This document shows, piece by piece, positions 43,401 to 54,017 of a stretch of 64,000 nucleotides of DNA. A program made the position numbers and the translations under genes. This stretch comes from Salvelinus alpinus (Eukaryota; Chordata; Actinopteri; Salmoniformes; Salmonidae), in NCBI RefSeq assembly GCF_045679555.1, contig NC_092091.1, positions 76,280,730 through 76,344,729 of the forward strand, read 5' to 3'. The notes beneath the pieces were generated by a model, which had not been told where the DNA came from, ran no database searches, and saw nothing but the letters and a program-made list of their open reading frames with translations. Every line of letters begins with the position of its first letter. The first letter of the stretch is position 1.

Positions 43401-44570
43401 GAGTAGTCATCAGAATAGTCTGCCTCCTGGGGGGGTGAATGGGGAAAGACAACCACAATCGGGTCAACAAAAACTCTGATGAAGGCTGTGAGGTCAATAT
43501 GTACGCTTAAATACACAAGTGATTCTAGGGAGAGCAGTGTTCAGGTTTTTCTTTTCACTGGGGTCGACAACAAAAGGTTGAGTATAGAGGTAGATTAATT
43601 GGCAAGACAGCACCCACAGATCTGGGACTCAGGCTATAAGCCTCGTCTTACCCAGTCCACCTCCTGTTTGATCAGTACGAAGGCCATCTGTGGGTTGTCC
43701 TCCTTGTCGTAGGCCCCACGGTGCAGCTCCGTCCACTGGTCCTCCTCGCGCAGGTGCTGTTCCGCAGACCGAGGCAAAGCTTGCACTGTCAGAACTGGAA
43801 ATACCAGATTAGGAGAGACAGTGGTTAGGAGATAAGGAAATCTAGAAATGGAGAGGTGAAGATTACATACCAGGTGATGACATGACAACATCCTGTGTTG
43901 CAAAGTGACTAGCATTATTAAGGTTATCAGTAATTTATGAATGCATAATATAGGCTACACCTCTCAAACATGTTCTGTTTAATATTGTAGTCTATACAAA
44001 TTAAACATAGGTACATGAAGCAGTTTTGTTAAATATTCTCAACTTTGAGCCTTCATATGCTCAGCTAAATAGCTAGCTATCAGGATGTGTTATCACTTGA
44101 ACGTAGCTTAGCTAGCTTGTCCAAAGGTGTATTCATTCCACCGATTCTGTTGCAAAACGTTTATTGAAAGGGAGCAAACGAAACGGGAAGGACCTACCTG
44201 AATTTGTACAATATTTACTCATTTAAACTCAAAACAAACTGTTTGGAGGGAACAAATAACCCGTTTTCTACTCACCACATTGGACACCAATGTCACGTTT
44301 GCCGATATGTGAGGTTGTTCTTTGACTCGGTCCAGGCTCTGCGGTTTGTCTTTCACTTTCACCCGTCGATTTCTTCGCATTTTCAGGGGTTCGAATCCTC
44401 GATTTGAGGTCCTCGTTCTCTTCGTTTATTCTGCATATTTCGGATCGCAGCTCCTCAATAGTTGTTTCGAAAAGTTGCGTTGTCTCCATGACTGCCGTCT
44501 TCAGCACCTTCTCCATAACAGAGGCGAACTGGGTTTGAAAACCTTCTTTCGCCATGTTAGCGGCGGCCAT
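40485..44570 (-). CDS. Gene E: large seven-finger C2H2 zinc-finger protein, complete
   Basis: Proposed exons in minus order are 44570-44276, 43794-43652, 43426-43315 and 43120-40485, all with GT-AG borders. They join in frame to about 1061 residues, ending TAG. Exon 1 starts MAAANMAKEGFQTQFASVME and has a coiled-coil-like segment (TIEELRSEICRINEENEDL). Exons 2 and 3 encode acidic short blocks with LIKQE-type motifs (FVLIKQEVDW, YILLKQEGGE), typical of teleost zinc-finger proteins. The large last exon holds a long Pro/Ser/Thr-rich, probably unstructured region (about 200-640), basic stretches, then seven fingers (about 860-1055). Examples are FACSTCGKDFPNLKGLNRH, FICPICDKRFVIRRDMETH and YTCTECGKHFKQTGHLKKH. 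Role: likely nuclear sequence-specific DNA binding. It is tail-to-tail with gene C and is the parent of the two decayed exons at 1919 and 24960. The exact orthologue is not recognised. Confidence 0.9.
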
Positions 44571-44589
44571 CTTCAACCCACACACACGC

Positions 44590-45660
44590 ATATAAAAAGC
44601 TTCTTCTATGGTATATTGGCGATCGCACAATTTAATCTGCATCCCGCCACCTACTGTGCGGGATGGAAACAGGATTCCCCAAATGCGTAACAAACTACCA
44701 AACATAACAAATTATTAATAAAGATGTAAAATCCTTAAGTGCCAAAAACGTTTCTGCAGCAGCCACAATAATGTCCAGTTTCTTAGACTTCTTTGAGACT
44801 TGAGCAGCACAGTTTAGAACTGTGGCAATGAACGCCACAAAATCCACCTTTTTTCCACACACAGCATCTTTTGACTGGCAGCACACATTTACTACAGGCT
44901 GTGGTGCTTCCACTATCATATCTCCACTAGCATCAACTGTTCTCAATTATTTGAATTGCCTCCTCATAGGAGATTGATAACTTTTGCCACCTCAACCTCA
45001 CCCTGCATGCAGGGCACTCGGGATCATGATCCCCACCACAATTTCAACACCATCCTTCTACACACCGTTGAAACATGGCCAAATCCTTTACAATTCTTAC
45101 ACTGCAGTGGTTTGGGGACGAAAGCTTTTACAGCACATCTTACATAACCAAGCTTCACATGCGTAGGTAGGTGTTCTTTATCAAAAAACACCAGTACCGA
45201 CAGACTTTCTTCTTTTTCTCCATTCACCCAGCGGGTCAGACGCCGGGCACCAACCACACCAGGAATTCTCTTCAGGTATTCAACCTGAACATGAGTCTTC
45301 ACCCGAAGTTTAAAGCACAAAATGTATGTTTGCCCGGATTAATTTGAGGCCCACTGCAATCTTCCTCTGTTCTTCATAAATACAGTTAATCATTATAAGA
45401 CCACTCTTGGTCACTCATAGGCCTACTTCACAATTTGTTACACCTCAAACGGGTCTCCCACATATACATCCTTACTTAACAAACGCATCCCAACAAGAAG
45501 CGATTCCATATCATTCATACACGTGTCCTCCACTCCAAGTTTAGACCATTTCCTTTTTGTTCCAGTTTGACACTAGTGTTATCCATTCAGAACATTCATC
45601 TTCACCAACTTTGATCGACGTGCTGCTTGATTCGAACTCAGCATCCACTTCCGCCATCTT
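44590..45660 (-). mobile_element. LINE ORF1-type fragment just upstream of gene E
   Basis: The minus strand starts near 45657 with ATGGCGGAAGTGGATGCTGA (MAEVDAEFESSS). It later reads RIPGVVGARRLTRWVNGEKE and ESLSVLVFFDKEHLPTHVKL, then CKNCKGFGHVSTVC, part of a CCHC zinc knuckle as found in LINE ORF1 proteins. Stops and frame shifts are present. Its 3' end (GGTGGCGGGATGCAGATT, then AGAAGAAGC) reaches within about 30 bases of the gene E start codon. No reverse transcriptase is attached. Confidence 0.75.
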
Positions 45661-46160
45661 ACTTTTTTAATTTGTTTTTATTGCAACAATAATAACAATA
45701 TTACACATCAATACAGGGACATTCGTGTGAATACAATTTTAAAAATGAAATTATAAAACACCAGTCGACCCCCCCCCCAAAAAAAATGTTTAATTTTTAA
45801 TTTGTGGCTGTGATAACTAGTGAAACCCGAAGCCATGTTCTGATCAATCCTGTCCATTATATTCGAAACAATAATATAGTTACCACAGACACAAAGTCAG
45901 AAGGCCAAACTACTCAAACCCGACCAAACAGATGCACAGCCTTTGGCAGGAAAAGAAACCTCAGTTGGGAGTGTAAAAGTCTCCCATTCAATGGTGTTCC
46001 GTTTCAAGATGTGGGCACAAAGACGTCTGAATGGCACCAGGGGAAAGACGGACAAACAAAAGCCAAAGAGAAAAATGCTGCTGAAATGGCAGTAAGTTGA
46101 AAGACAGATCATTGTAATTTATACCATACACTTTTACATGAATTTCATGTTCATACTGTA
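45661..46160. other. No gene recognised
   Basis: AT-rich sequence with a C9 run at about 45770 and a T-rich start next to the LINE ORF1 fragment. A 98-codon open frame at 45804-46100 shows no recognisable motif and is not called. Confidence 0.4.
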
Positions 46161-46167
46161 CTAACTG

Positions 46168-46351
46168 TCAAAATAAAGAAAGTAACACACTCCATGTGTA
46201 ATCTCCCAGCAATTTAATGGGTATTTACCAACGTTTCGGCATCACTGTGATGCCTCACCCTGAGGAAGGCACAGTGATGCCGAAACGTTGGTAAATACCC
46301 TTTAAATTGCTGGGAGATTACACATGGAGTGTGTTACTTTCTTTATTTTGA
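46168..46351. repeat. Near-perfect long palindrome, 82-base arms
   Basis: Arms 46168-46249 and 46270-46351 are inverted copies with a single mismatch seen (AATTTAATGGG against CCCTTTAAATT), separated by a 20-base loop. The arms include GTAACACACTCCATGTGTAA and CCAACGTTTCGGCATCACTG. It would form a very stable hairpin. It is probably a young foldback element or a recent inverted duplication. Confidence 0.93.
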
Positions 46352-47145
46352 TAGCTTATAGTTTATTCGCCGTTAGTCAGCACCTCCACACAAACTATTA
46401 TTCTGGGTGAGTGCCAGCTCATATTATATATATTTTTTAAATACTGTACTAACTAACAACGGAATGTTACTCAATAAACGGACGGCCTAACTATGTGGTC
46501 ACTAAGGATCCAACGGCGCTTATTGTCAGAGCACGTCATGATGAGTACCATTGTAGGTGTACTGTGTTTATCAAACTGTATTCCTATCAGTAACATGTAT
46601 GTAAAGTGTATGAATAATGTATATTAAACAAAATATCTGTAAAAAACAATAAACAAATACTCATAAAATAGTTAATTTTGTCCTCTAAAGAGGGAGGTGG
46701 ATGGGACAATACAATAAGGTTAGGATGGTGTGTTACCCCTTAAACTGTTAAGAGCTTTGGGTGTCTAGAAAAGTGCTATGTAAGCCAAATCAATTATTAT
46801 TATTAATAAATGTTTTGCCATCTTCTGTAGCTTGAAGACCATGCCTTTCTCAAAAGATGTAAACTGGTACAAAATACCAAAAAAGGTAGACTGCAAGGCT
46901 GTGTAACGTTAATAAATAAATGACTATAGTAAGTGCCTATGTCACAAATAAAGAAACATGGTTTAAGTGTTAATTTTAAATCAGACATTAAATCTGCCAA
47001 TTTCAAACATTTACCTTCACCTGAGCATTTCTGTGAAACCGCGTACGTTTTACTTGTGGATTACGTGTGGGAGTTCATTTGTTTGCCTACATTCCATTTG
47101 AAAAACAATGCCGATATTGGAGTAAACCTATTTTGGGTTAAGACA
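46352..47145. other. No gene recognised; LINE tail piece near 46745
   Basis: Mostly AT-rich. The stretch GGGTGTCTAGAAAAGTGCTA followed by (ATT)n at 46758-46807 resembles the 3' end of an L2-type LINE. Nothing else is assigned. Confidence 0.4.
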
Positions 47146-47603
47146 CGACTCCAACACCATTCACTAAGTTTGCCGACGACACAACAGTGGTAGGCCTGAT
47201 CACTGACAACAATGAGACAGCCTATAGGGAAGAGGCCCGAGACCTGGCAGTGTGGTGCCAGGGCAACAAGCTCTCCCTCAACATGATCAAGACAAAAGAG
47301 ATGATTGTGGACTACAGAGTAAGGAGGACCGAGCACGCCCCCATTCTCATCGACGGGGCACGACAACGCCTATTCCCCCTCAGGAGACTGAAAAGATTTG
47401 GCATGGGTCCTCAGATCCTCAAAAAGTTCTACAGCTGCAGCATCGAGGCCATCCTGACTGGTTGCATCACATATGGCAACTGCTCGGCCTCCGACCGCAA
47501 GGCATTACAGAGGGTAGTGCATACGGCCCAGTACATCACTCGGGCCAAGCTTTTTGTCATTCAGGACCTCTATACCAAGCCGTGTCAGAGGAAGGTGCCT
47601 GAC
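47146..47603 (+). mobile_element. LINE reverse-transcriptase 3' piece, plus strand
   Basis: Translation starts FADDTTVVGLITDNNETAY and runs through RRLKRFGMGPQILKKFYSCS to ASDRKALQRVVHTAQYITRA. This is the C-terminal half of the reverse transcriptase, family of 21286-22387. It stops where an inverted piece begins. Confidence 0.87.
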
Positions 47604-47604
47604 G

Positions 47605-48060
47605 CCCCCCCCGAGGGGTCCCCGTGTTGAGGGTCAGTGTGGTAGATGTTGCCTACCTGGGCACCTGAGGGTGTCTAGTCAGGAAATCCAGGATGCAGTT
47701 GCAGAGGGAGGTGTTCAGTCCCAGGGTCCTTAGTTTAGTGATGACCTTGGAGGGCACTATGGTGTTGAACACTGAACTGTAGTCAATGAACAGCATTCTA
47801 ACATAGGTGTTCCTCTTGTAGAGGTGGGAGAGGGTAGTGTGAAGTGCAATAGAGATTGTGTCATCTGTGGATCTATTGGGGCGATATGCAAATTGGAGTA
47901 GGTCCAGAGTGTCTGGGATGATGGTGTTGATGTGAGCCATGACCAGCCTTTCAAAGCATTTCATGGCTACAGATGTGAGTGCTACGGGGCGATGGTCATT
48001 TATACAGGTTACCTTGGCGTTCTGAAAAAGCATTGTATTTGGTCAAACATTTTTTTCCAA
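47605..48060 (-). mobile_element. LINE reverse-transcriptase 5' piece, inverted
   Basis: The minus strand reads [20 protein letters not shown], then [20 protein letters not shown] and [19 protein letters not shown], up to TLTLNTG. It ends just before the residues where the neighbouring plus-strand piece starts. The two pieces are thus adjacent halves of one reverse transcriptase in opposite orientations. Confidence 0.86.
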
Positions 48061-48126
48061 CAGTTTGCTAAGAGCTGGCAGAAACCTTATAGGTCTGCTG
48101 TTAGAACCACTGAAGGCCGCTTTAAT

Positions 48127-51100
48127 CAAATCAAATCATCAAATCAAATTTCTTTATATAGCCCTTCGTACATCAGCTGATATCTCAAAGTGCTGTACAG
48201 AAACCCAGCCTAAAACCCTGAACAGCAAGCAATGCAGGTGTAGAAGCACGGTGGCTAGGAAAAACTCCCTAGAAAGGCCAAAACCTAGGAAGAAACCTAG
48301 AGAGGAACCAGGCTATGAGGGGTGGCCAGTCCTCTTTTGGCTGTGCCGGGTGGAGATTATAACAGAACATGGCCAAGATGTTCAAATGTTCATAAATGAC
48401 CAGCATGGTCCAATAATAATAATCACAGTAGTTGTCGAGGGTGCAGCAAGTCAGCACCTCAGGAGTAAATGTCAGTTGGCTTTTCATAGCCGATCATTAA
48501 GAGTATCTCTACCGCTCCTGCGGTCTCTAGAGAGTTGAAAACAGCAGGTCTGGGACAGGTAGCACGTCCGGTGAACAGGTCAGGGTTCCATAGCCGCAGG
48601 CAGAACAGTTGAAACTGGAGCAGCAGCACGGCCAGGTGGACTGGGGACAGCAAGGACTCATCATGCCAGGTCGTCCTGAGGCATGGTCCTAGGGCTCAGG
48701 TCCCCCGAGAGAGAGAAAGAAAGAGAGAAAGAGAGAATTAGAGAGAGCATACTTAAATTCACACAGGACACCCGAATAAGACAGGAGAAGTACTCCAGAT
48801 ATAACAAACTGACCCTAGCCCCCCGACACAAACTACTGCAGCATAAATATTGGAGGCTGAGACAGGAGGGGTCAGGAGACACTGTGGCCCCATCCGATGA
48901 TACCCACGGACAGGGCCAAACAGGAAGGATATAACCCCACCCACTTTGCCAAAGCACAGCCCCCACACCACTAGAGGGATAACTCCAACCACCAACTTAC
49001 CATCCTGAGACAAGGCCGAGTATAGCCCACAAAGATCTCCGCCACGGCACAACCCAAGGGGGGGCGCCAACCCAGACAGGAAGATCACGTCAGTGACTCA
49101 ACCCACTCAAGTGACGCACCTCTCCTAGGGACGAAAGAGAAAAAAAGAGAAAGAGCACCAGTAAGCCAGTGACTCAGCCCCTGTAATAGGGTTAGAGGCA
49201 GAGAATCCCAGTGGAGAGAGGGTAACCGGCCAGGCAGAGACAGCAAGGGTGGTTCGTTGCTCCAGAGCCTTTCCGTTCACCTTCACACTCCTGGGCCAGA
49301 CTACACTCAATCATATGACCCACTGAAGAGATAAGTCTTCAGTAAAGACTTAAAGGTTGAGACCGAGTCTGCGTCTCTCACATGGGTAGGCAGACCATTC
49401 CATAAAAATTGAGATCTATAGGAGAAAGCCCTCCCTCCAGCTGTTTGCTTAGAAATTCTAGGGACAATTAGGAGGCCTGCGTCTTGTGACCATAGCGTAC
49501 GTGTAGGTATGTACGGCAGGACCAACTCGGAAAGATAGGTAGGAGCAAGCCCATGTAACGCTTTGTAGGTTAACAGTAAAACCTTGAAATCAGCCCTTGC
49601 CTTAACAGGAAGCCAGTGTAGGGAGGCTAGCACTGGAGTAATATGATCAAATTTTTTGGTTCTAGTCAGGATTCTAGCAGCCGTATTTAGCACTAACTGA
49701 AGTTTATTTAGTGCTTTATCCGGGTAGCCGGAAAGTAGAGCATTGCAGTAGTCTAACCTAGAAGTAACAAAAGCATGGATTAATGTTTCTGCATCATTTT
49801 TGGACAGAAAGTTTCTGATTTTTGCAATGTTACGTAGATGTAAAAAAGCTGTCCTTGAAACAGTCTTGATATGTTTGTCAAAAGATAGATCAGGGTCCAG
49901 AGTAACGCCGAGGTCCTTCACAGTTTTATTTGAGACGACTTTACAACCATCAAGATTAATTGTCAGATTCAACAGAAGATCTCTTTGTTTCTTGGGACCT
50001 AGAACAAGCATCTCTGTTTTGTCCGAGTTTAAAAGTAGAAAGTTTTCAGCCATCCACTTCCTTATGTCTGAAACACAGGCTTCTAGCGAGGGCAATTTTT
50101 GGGCTTCACCATGTTTCATTGAAATGTACAGCTGTGTGTCATCCGCATAGCAGTGAAAGTTAACATTATGTTTTCGAATGACATCCCCAAGAGGTAAAAT
50201 ATATAGTGAAAACAATAGTGGTCCTAAAACGGAACCTTGAGGAACACCGAAATGTACAGTTGATTTGTCAGAGGACAAACCATTCACAGAGACAAACTGA
50301 TATCTTTCCGACAGATAAGATCTAAACCAGGCCAGAACTTGTCCGTGTAGACCAATTTGGGTTTCCAATCTCTCCAAAAGAATCTGGTGATCGATGGTAT
50401 CAAAGGCAGCACTAAGGTCTAGTAGCACGAGGACAGATGCAGAGCCTCGGTCTGACGCCATTAAAAGGTCATTTACCACCTTCACAAGTGCAGTCTCAGT
50501 GCTATGATGGGGTCTAAAACCAGACTGAAGCATTTCGTATACATTATTTGTCTTCAGGAAGGCAGTGAGTTGCACATGAAGCAGCTCTTACATGAAGCAG
50601 CTTTACCACTCTTGGGTAGCAGAATTACTTTGGCGTCCCTCCAGGCCGGAGGAAAAATACTTTCCTCAAGGCTCAGATTAAAAATATGACAGATATGAGT
50701 GGCTTATAGAGTCAGCAATCATCCTCAGTAGCTTTCCATCTAAATTGTCAATGCCAGGAGGTTTGTCATCATTGATCGATAACAATAATTTTTCCACCTC
50801 TCCCACACTAACTTTACAAAATTCTAACTAGCACTGCTTTCTTTCATTATTCGTTTTTTTAATGCATGAATACAATTGCTCACTGTTTGTTGTAGGCATT
50901 TCCTGCCTAAGTTTGCCCACTTTGCCAATGAAATAATCATTAAAATAATTGGCAACATCAAATGGTTTTGTGATGAATAAGCCATCTGATTCGATGAAAG
51001 ATGGAGTTGAATTTGTCTTTCTGCCCATAATTTAATATACAGTACTCCAAAGTTTTTTTTCCATAATTATTTTTATCATTGATCTTGGCTTCATAATAAA

Positions 51101-51467
51101 GTTTATTTTTCTTTAGTAACATCATTTCTCAATATGCAGTAAGCAAGCCTGTCAGATGTGCAGCCAGACTTATTAGCCACTCCTTTTGCCCCATCTCTCT
51201 CAACCATACAGTTTTTAAATTCCTCATCAATCCATGGAGCCTTAACAGTTCTAACAGTCTTAACAGGTGCATGTTTATCAATAATTGGAAGAAGCAATTT
51301 CATAAATTCATCAAGTGCAGCATCTGGATGCTCCTCATTAATCACATCAGACCAACACATATTTTTAACATCCACATAAGAGTCACAGCAAAATATTTTG
51401 TATTATCTGTTATACACTATTTTAGGCCCAGCTGTTGGAACTTTGGCTTTCCTGGATATAGCCACTC
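48127..51467 (-). mobile_element. LINE with long open reverse transcriptase (L2/CR1-like), 5'-truncated
   Basis: The minus strand has an unbroken 422-codon frame (50575-49307). It carries [39 protein letters not shown] (first catalytic Asp), [17 protein letters not shown] and [13 protein letters not shown] (catalytic YADD). The C-terminal LINE domain includes [20 protein letters not shown]. Upstream, 51467-50576 holds the endonuclease end and linker (DKHAPVKTVRTVKAPWIDEE) with breaks around 50600-51100. The 3' UTR runs from 49306 to a TTGATTTGATT-type tail at 48127. It is the best-preserved LINE in the window but incomplete at its 5' end, where a Tc1-like remnant abuts. Confidence 0.92.
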
Positions 51468-51468
51468 T

Positions 51469-52266
51469 ACAGTGGATTGCAGCAATTACAGCTGCAAGTC
51501 TCTTGGGGTATGTCTCTATAAGCTTGGCACATCTAGCCACTGGGATATTTGCCCATTCTTCAAGGCAAAACTGCTTCAGCTCCTTCAAGTTGGGTGGGTT
51601 CCACTCGTGCACAGCAATCTTTAAGTCATACTACAGATTCTCAATTGGATTGAGATCTGGGAATTGACTAGGCCATTCCAAGACATTTAAATGTTTCCCC
51701 TTAAATGACTCGAGTGTTGCTTTAGTAATATGCATAGGGTAATTGTCCTGCTCGAAGGCGAACCTCTGTCCCAGTCTCAAATATCTGGAAGACTGAAACA
51801 GGTTTTCCTCGAGATATTCCTTGTATTTAGCGCCATCCATCATTCCTTCAAATTTGACCAGTTTCCCAGTCCCTGCCGATAAAAAACATCACCACAGCAT
51901 GATGCTGCCACCAGCTTGTTGCCCTTACACATGCTTCCCTGTGGGGATGATGTTCTCGGGGTGATGAGAGGTGTTGGGTTTGTGCCAGACATAGCGTTTT
52001 CCTTGATGGTCAAATAGCTACATTTTAGTCTCATCTGACCAGGGTACCTTCTTTCATATGTTTGGGGAGTCTCCCACATGCCTTTTGGCGATCACCAAAC
52101 GTGTTTGCTTATTTTTTTCTTTAAGCAATGGCTTTCTTCTGGCCACTCTTCCGTAAAGCCCAGCTCTGTGGAGTGTACAACTTAAAGTGGTCCAATGGAC
52201 AGATACTCCAATCTCCGCTGTGGAGCTTTGCAGTTCCTTCAGGGTTATCTTTGGTCTTTTTGTTGA
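51469..52266 (-). mobile_element. Tc1-like remnant lacking intact ends
   Basis: Minus-strand transposase pieces include KRPKITLKELQSSTAEIGVS (52250-52190), LRLGQRFAFEQDNYPMHITK and LEWPSQFPDLNPIENL. It is the same family as 22542-24122 but more diverged. Neither inverted end is clear. Broken. Confidence 0.88.
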
Positions 52267-53111
52267 GGTTTCAGTAGGTTTCAGACTTTGCCTCCTCCTG
52301 TGTCCCTCAGTCTTCTTCTCTTGGCCATGCAGCACTGAATAATATGGCGCCTCTTCGCCAACAAAGCCAAGCTTCTCCTCTTGGCCTTTTTCCCCCAATT
52401 TTCCCACAGGGTGAAGCCAACCCTCTCTGCCCACTTGGCGCGGAACGCCTTGACAAACTCATCAAGAATTTCCCCACCTTTGACCCCGTTCCAGGTCAGC
52501 CAAACGATACTGAGACGTTCGTAGCTGACATAGCGGATGCATTGGATGGCTACCCAAACGCTACGGGTTCTGACAGGGTTTACCTGTTGAAGTTAACGTC
52601 GAATAGACACGTGGCGAGGTTAATTTGTCTACAGCAACACGTGCTAAACGACTACGCTAAACTTGCCACAGCTTTGAAATTAGAATTCAGTGCTTCTGCG
52701 ACTCGCAAACACGTAGCTCACTGGCTAACACTATAAATCAAGCTCGGAAAGAACACCCACAAGCTTACGATCATAGGCTTCGTTCAGCTTACTTTGGCCT
52801 ACTCACTGAAACAGGAATGGAACTGTTACCATTCAAACAAATGTTTCTGTTGAACATCTATCCCACCTTCATTGCCTACTTGAGCCCTACAGCCCACGTT
52901 GGCTTGCCTATCTTACAACTCAGAGAGCTTGAAGCACAGCTTTTGAGGCATCAAGAGCTCGCCACGCTGAGAGCCCTGACAAGTCGGTTTTGAAGTTTGA
53001 CCAGGAGCACTCACTCCAGTTAGAGGGTGCATTATCAGGTATTGGAGCATTGAGAGATGACGCACAACAACGGTTTCTACCACGAATCCAATAACCACCG
53101 CTGTCGAAATA

Positions 53112-54017
53112 CAGTGGGGAGAACAAGTATTTGATACACTGACAATTTTGCAGGTTTTCCTACTTACAAAGCATGTAGAGGTCTGTAATTTTTATCATAG
53201 GTACACTTCAACTGTGAGAGAAGGAATCTAAAACAAAAATCCAGAAAATCACATTGTATGATTTTTAAGTAATTAATTTGCATTTTAGTGCATTACATAT
53301 GTAATGCAGGATTTTAATCCATGACGGCGTAGTGTGTTACTAATGGTTTTCTTTGAGACTGTGGTCCCAGCTCTCTTCAGGTCATTGACCAGGTCCTGCC
53401 GTGTAGTTCTGGGCTGATCCCTCACATTCCTCATGATCATTGATGCCCCACGAGGTGAGATCTTGCATGGAGCCCCAGACCGAGGGTGATTGACCGTCAT
53501 CTTGAACTTCTTCCATTTTCTAATAATTGTGCCAACAGTTGTTGCCTTCTCACCAAGCTGCTTGGCTATTGTCCTGTAGCCCATCCCAGCCTTGTACAGG
53601 TCTACAATTTATCCCTGATGTCCTTACACAGCTCTCTGGTCTTGGCCATTGTGGAGAGGTTGGAGTCTGTTTGATTGAGTGTGTGGACAGGTGTCTTTTA
53701 TACAGGTAACGAGTTCAAACAGGTGCAGTTAATACAGGTAATGAGTGGAGAACAGGAGGGCTTCTTAAAGAAAAACTAACAGGTCTGTGAGAGCCGGAAT
53801 TCTTACTGGTTGGTAGGTTATCAAATACTTATGTCATGCAATAAAATGCAAATTAATTACTTAAAAATCATACAATGTGATTTTCTGGATTTTTGTTTTA
53901 GATTCCGTCTCTCACAGTTGAAGTGTACCTATGATAAAAATGACAGACCTCTACATGCTTTGTAAGTAGGAAAACCTGCAAAATCGGCAGTGTATCAAAT
54001 ACTTGTTCTCCCCACTG
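53112..54017 (-). mobile_element. Tc1-like element (CAGTGGGGAGAACAAG family), deleted
   Basis: The ends CAGTGGGGAGAACAAGTATT and its inverse are flanked by TA (53110-53111 and 54018-54019), total 906 bases. The minus strand at 53285-53584 encodes a transposase N-terminal helix-turn-helix piece ([40 protein letters not shown]). The catalytic part is deleted. It lies inside the LTR-retroelement fossil. Confidence 0.94.

Noticed and set aside
45804-46100. 98-codon frame with no repeat overlap
   Set aside because: No recognisable domain, no splice partners and no paralogue in the window. It is not enough to call a gene.
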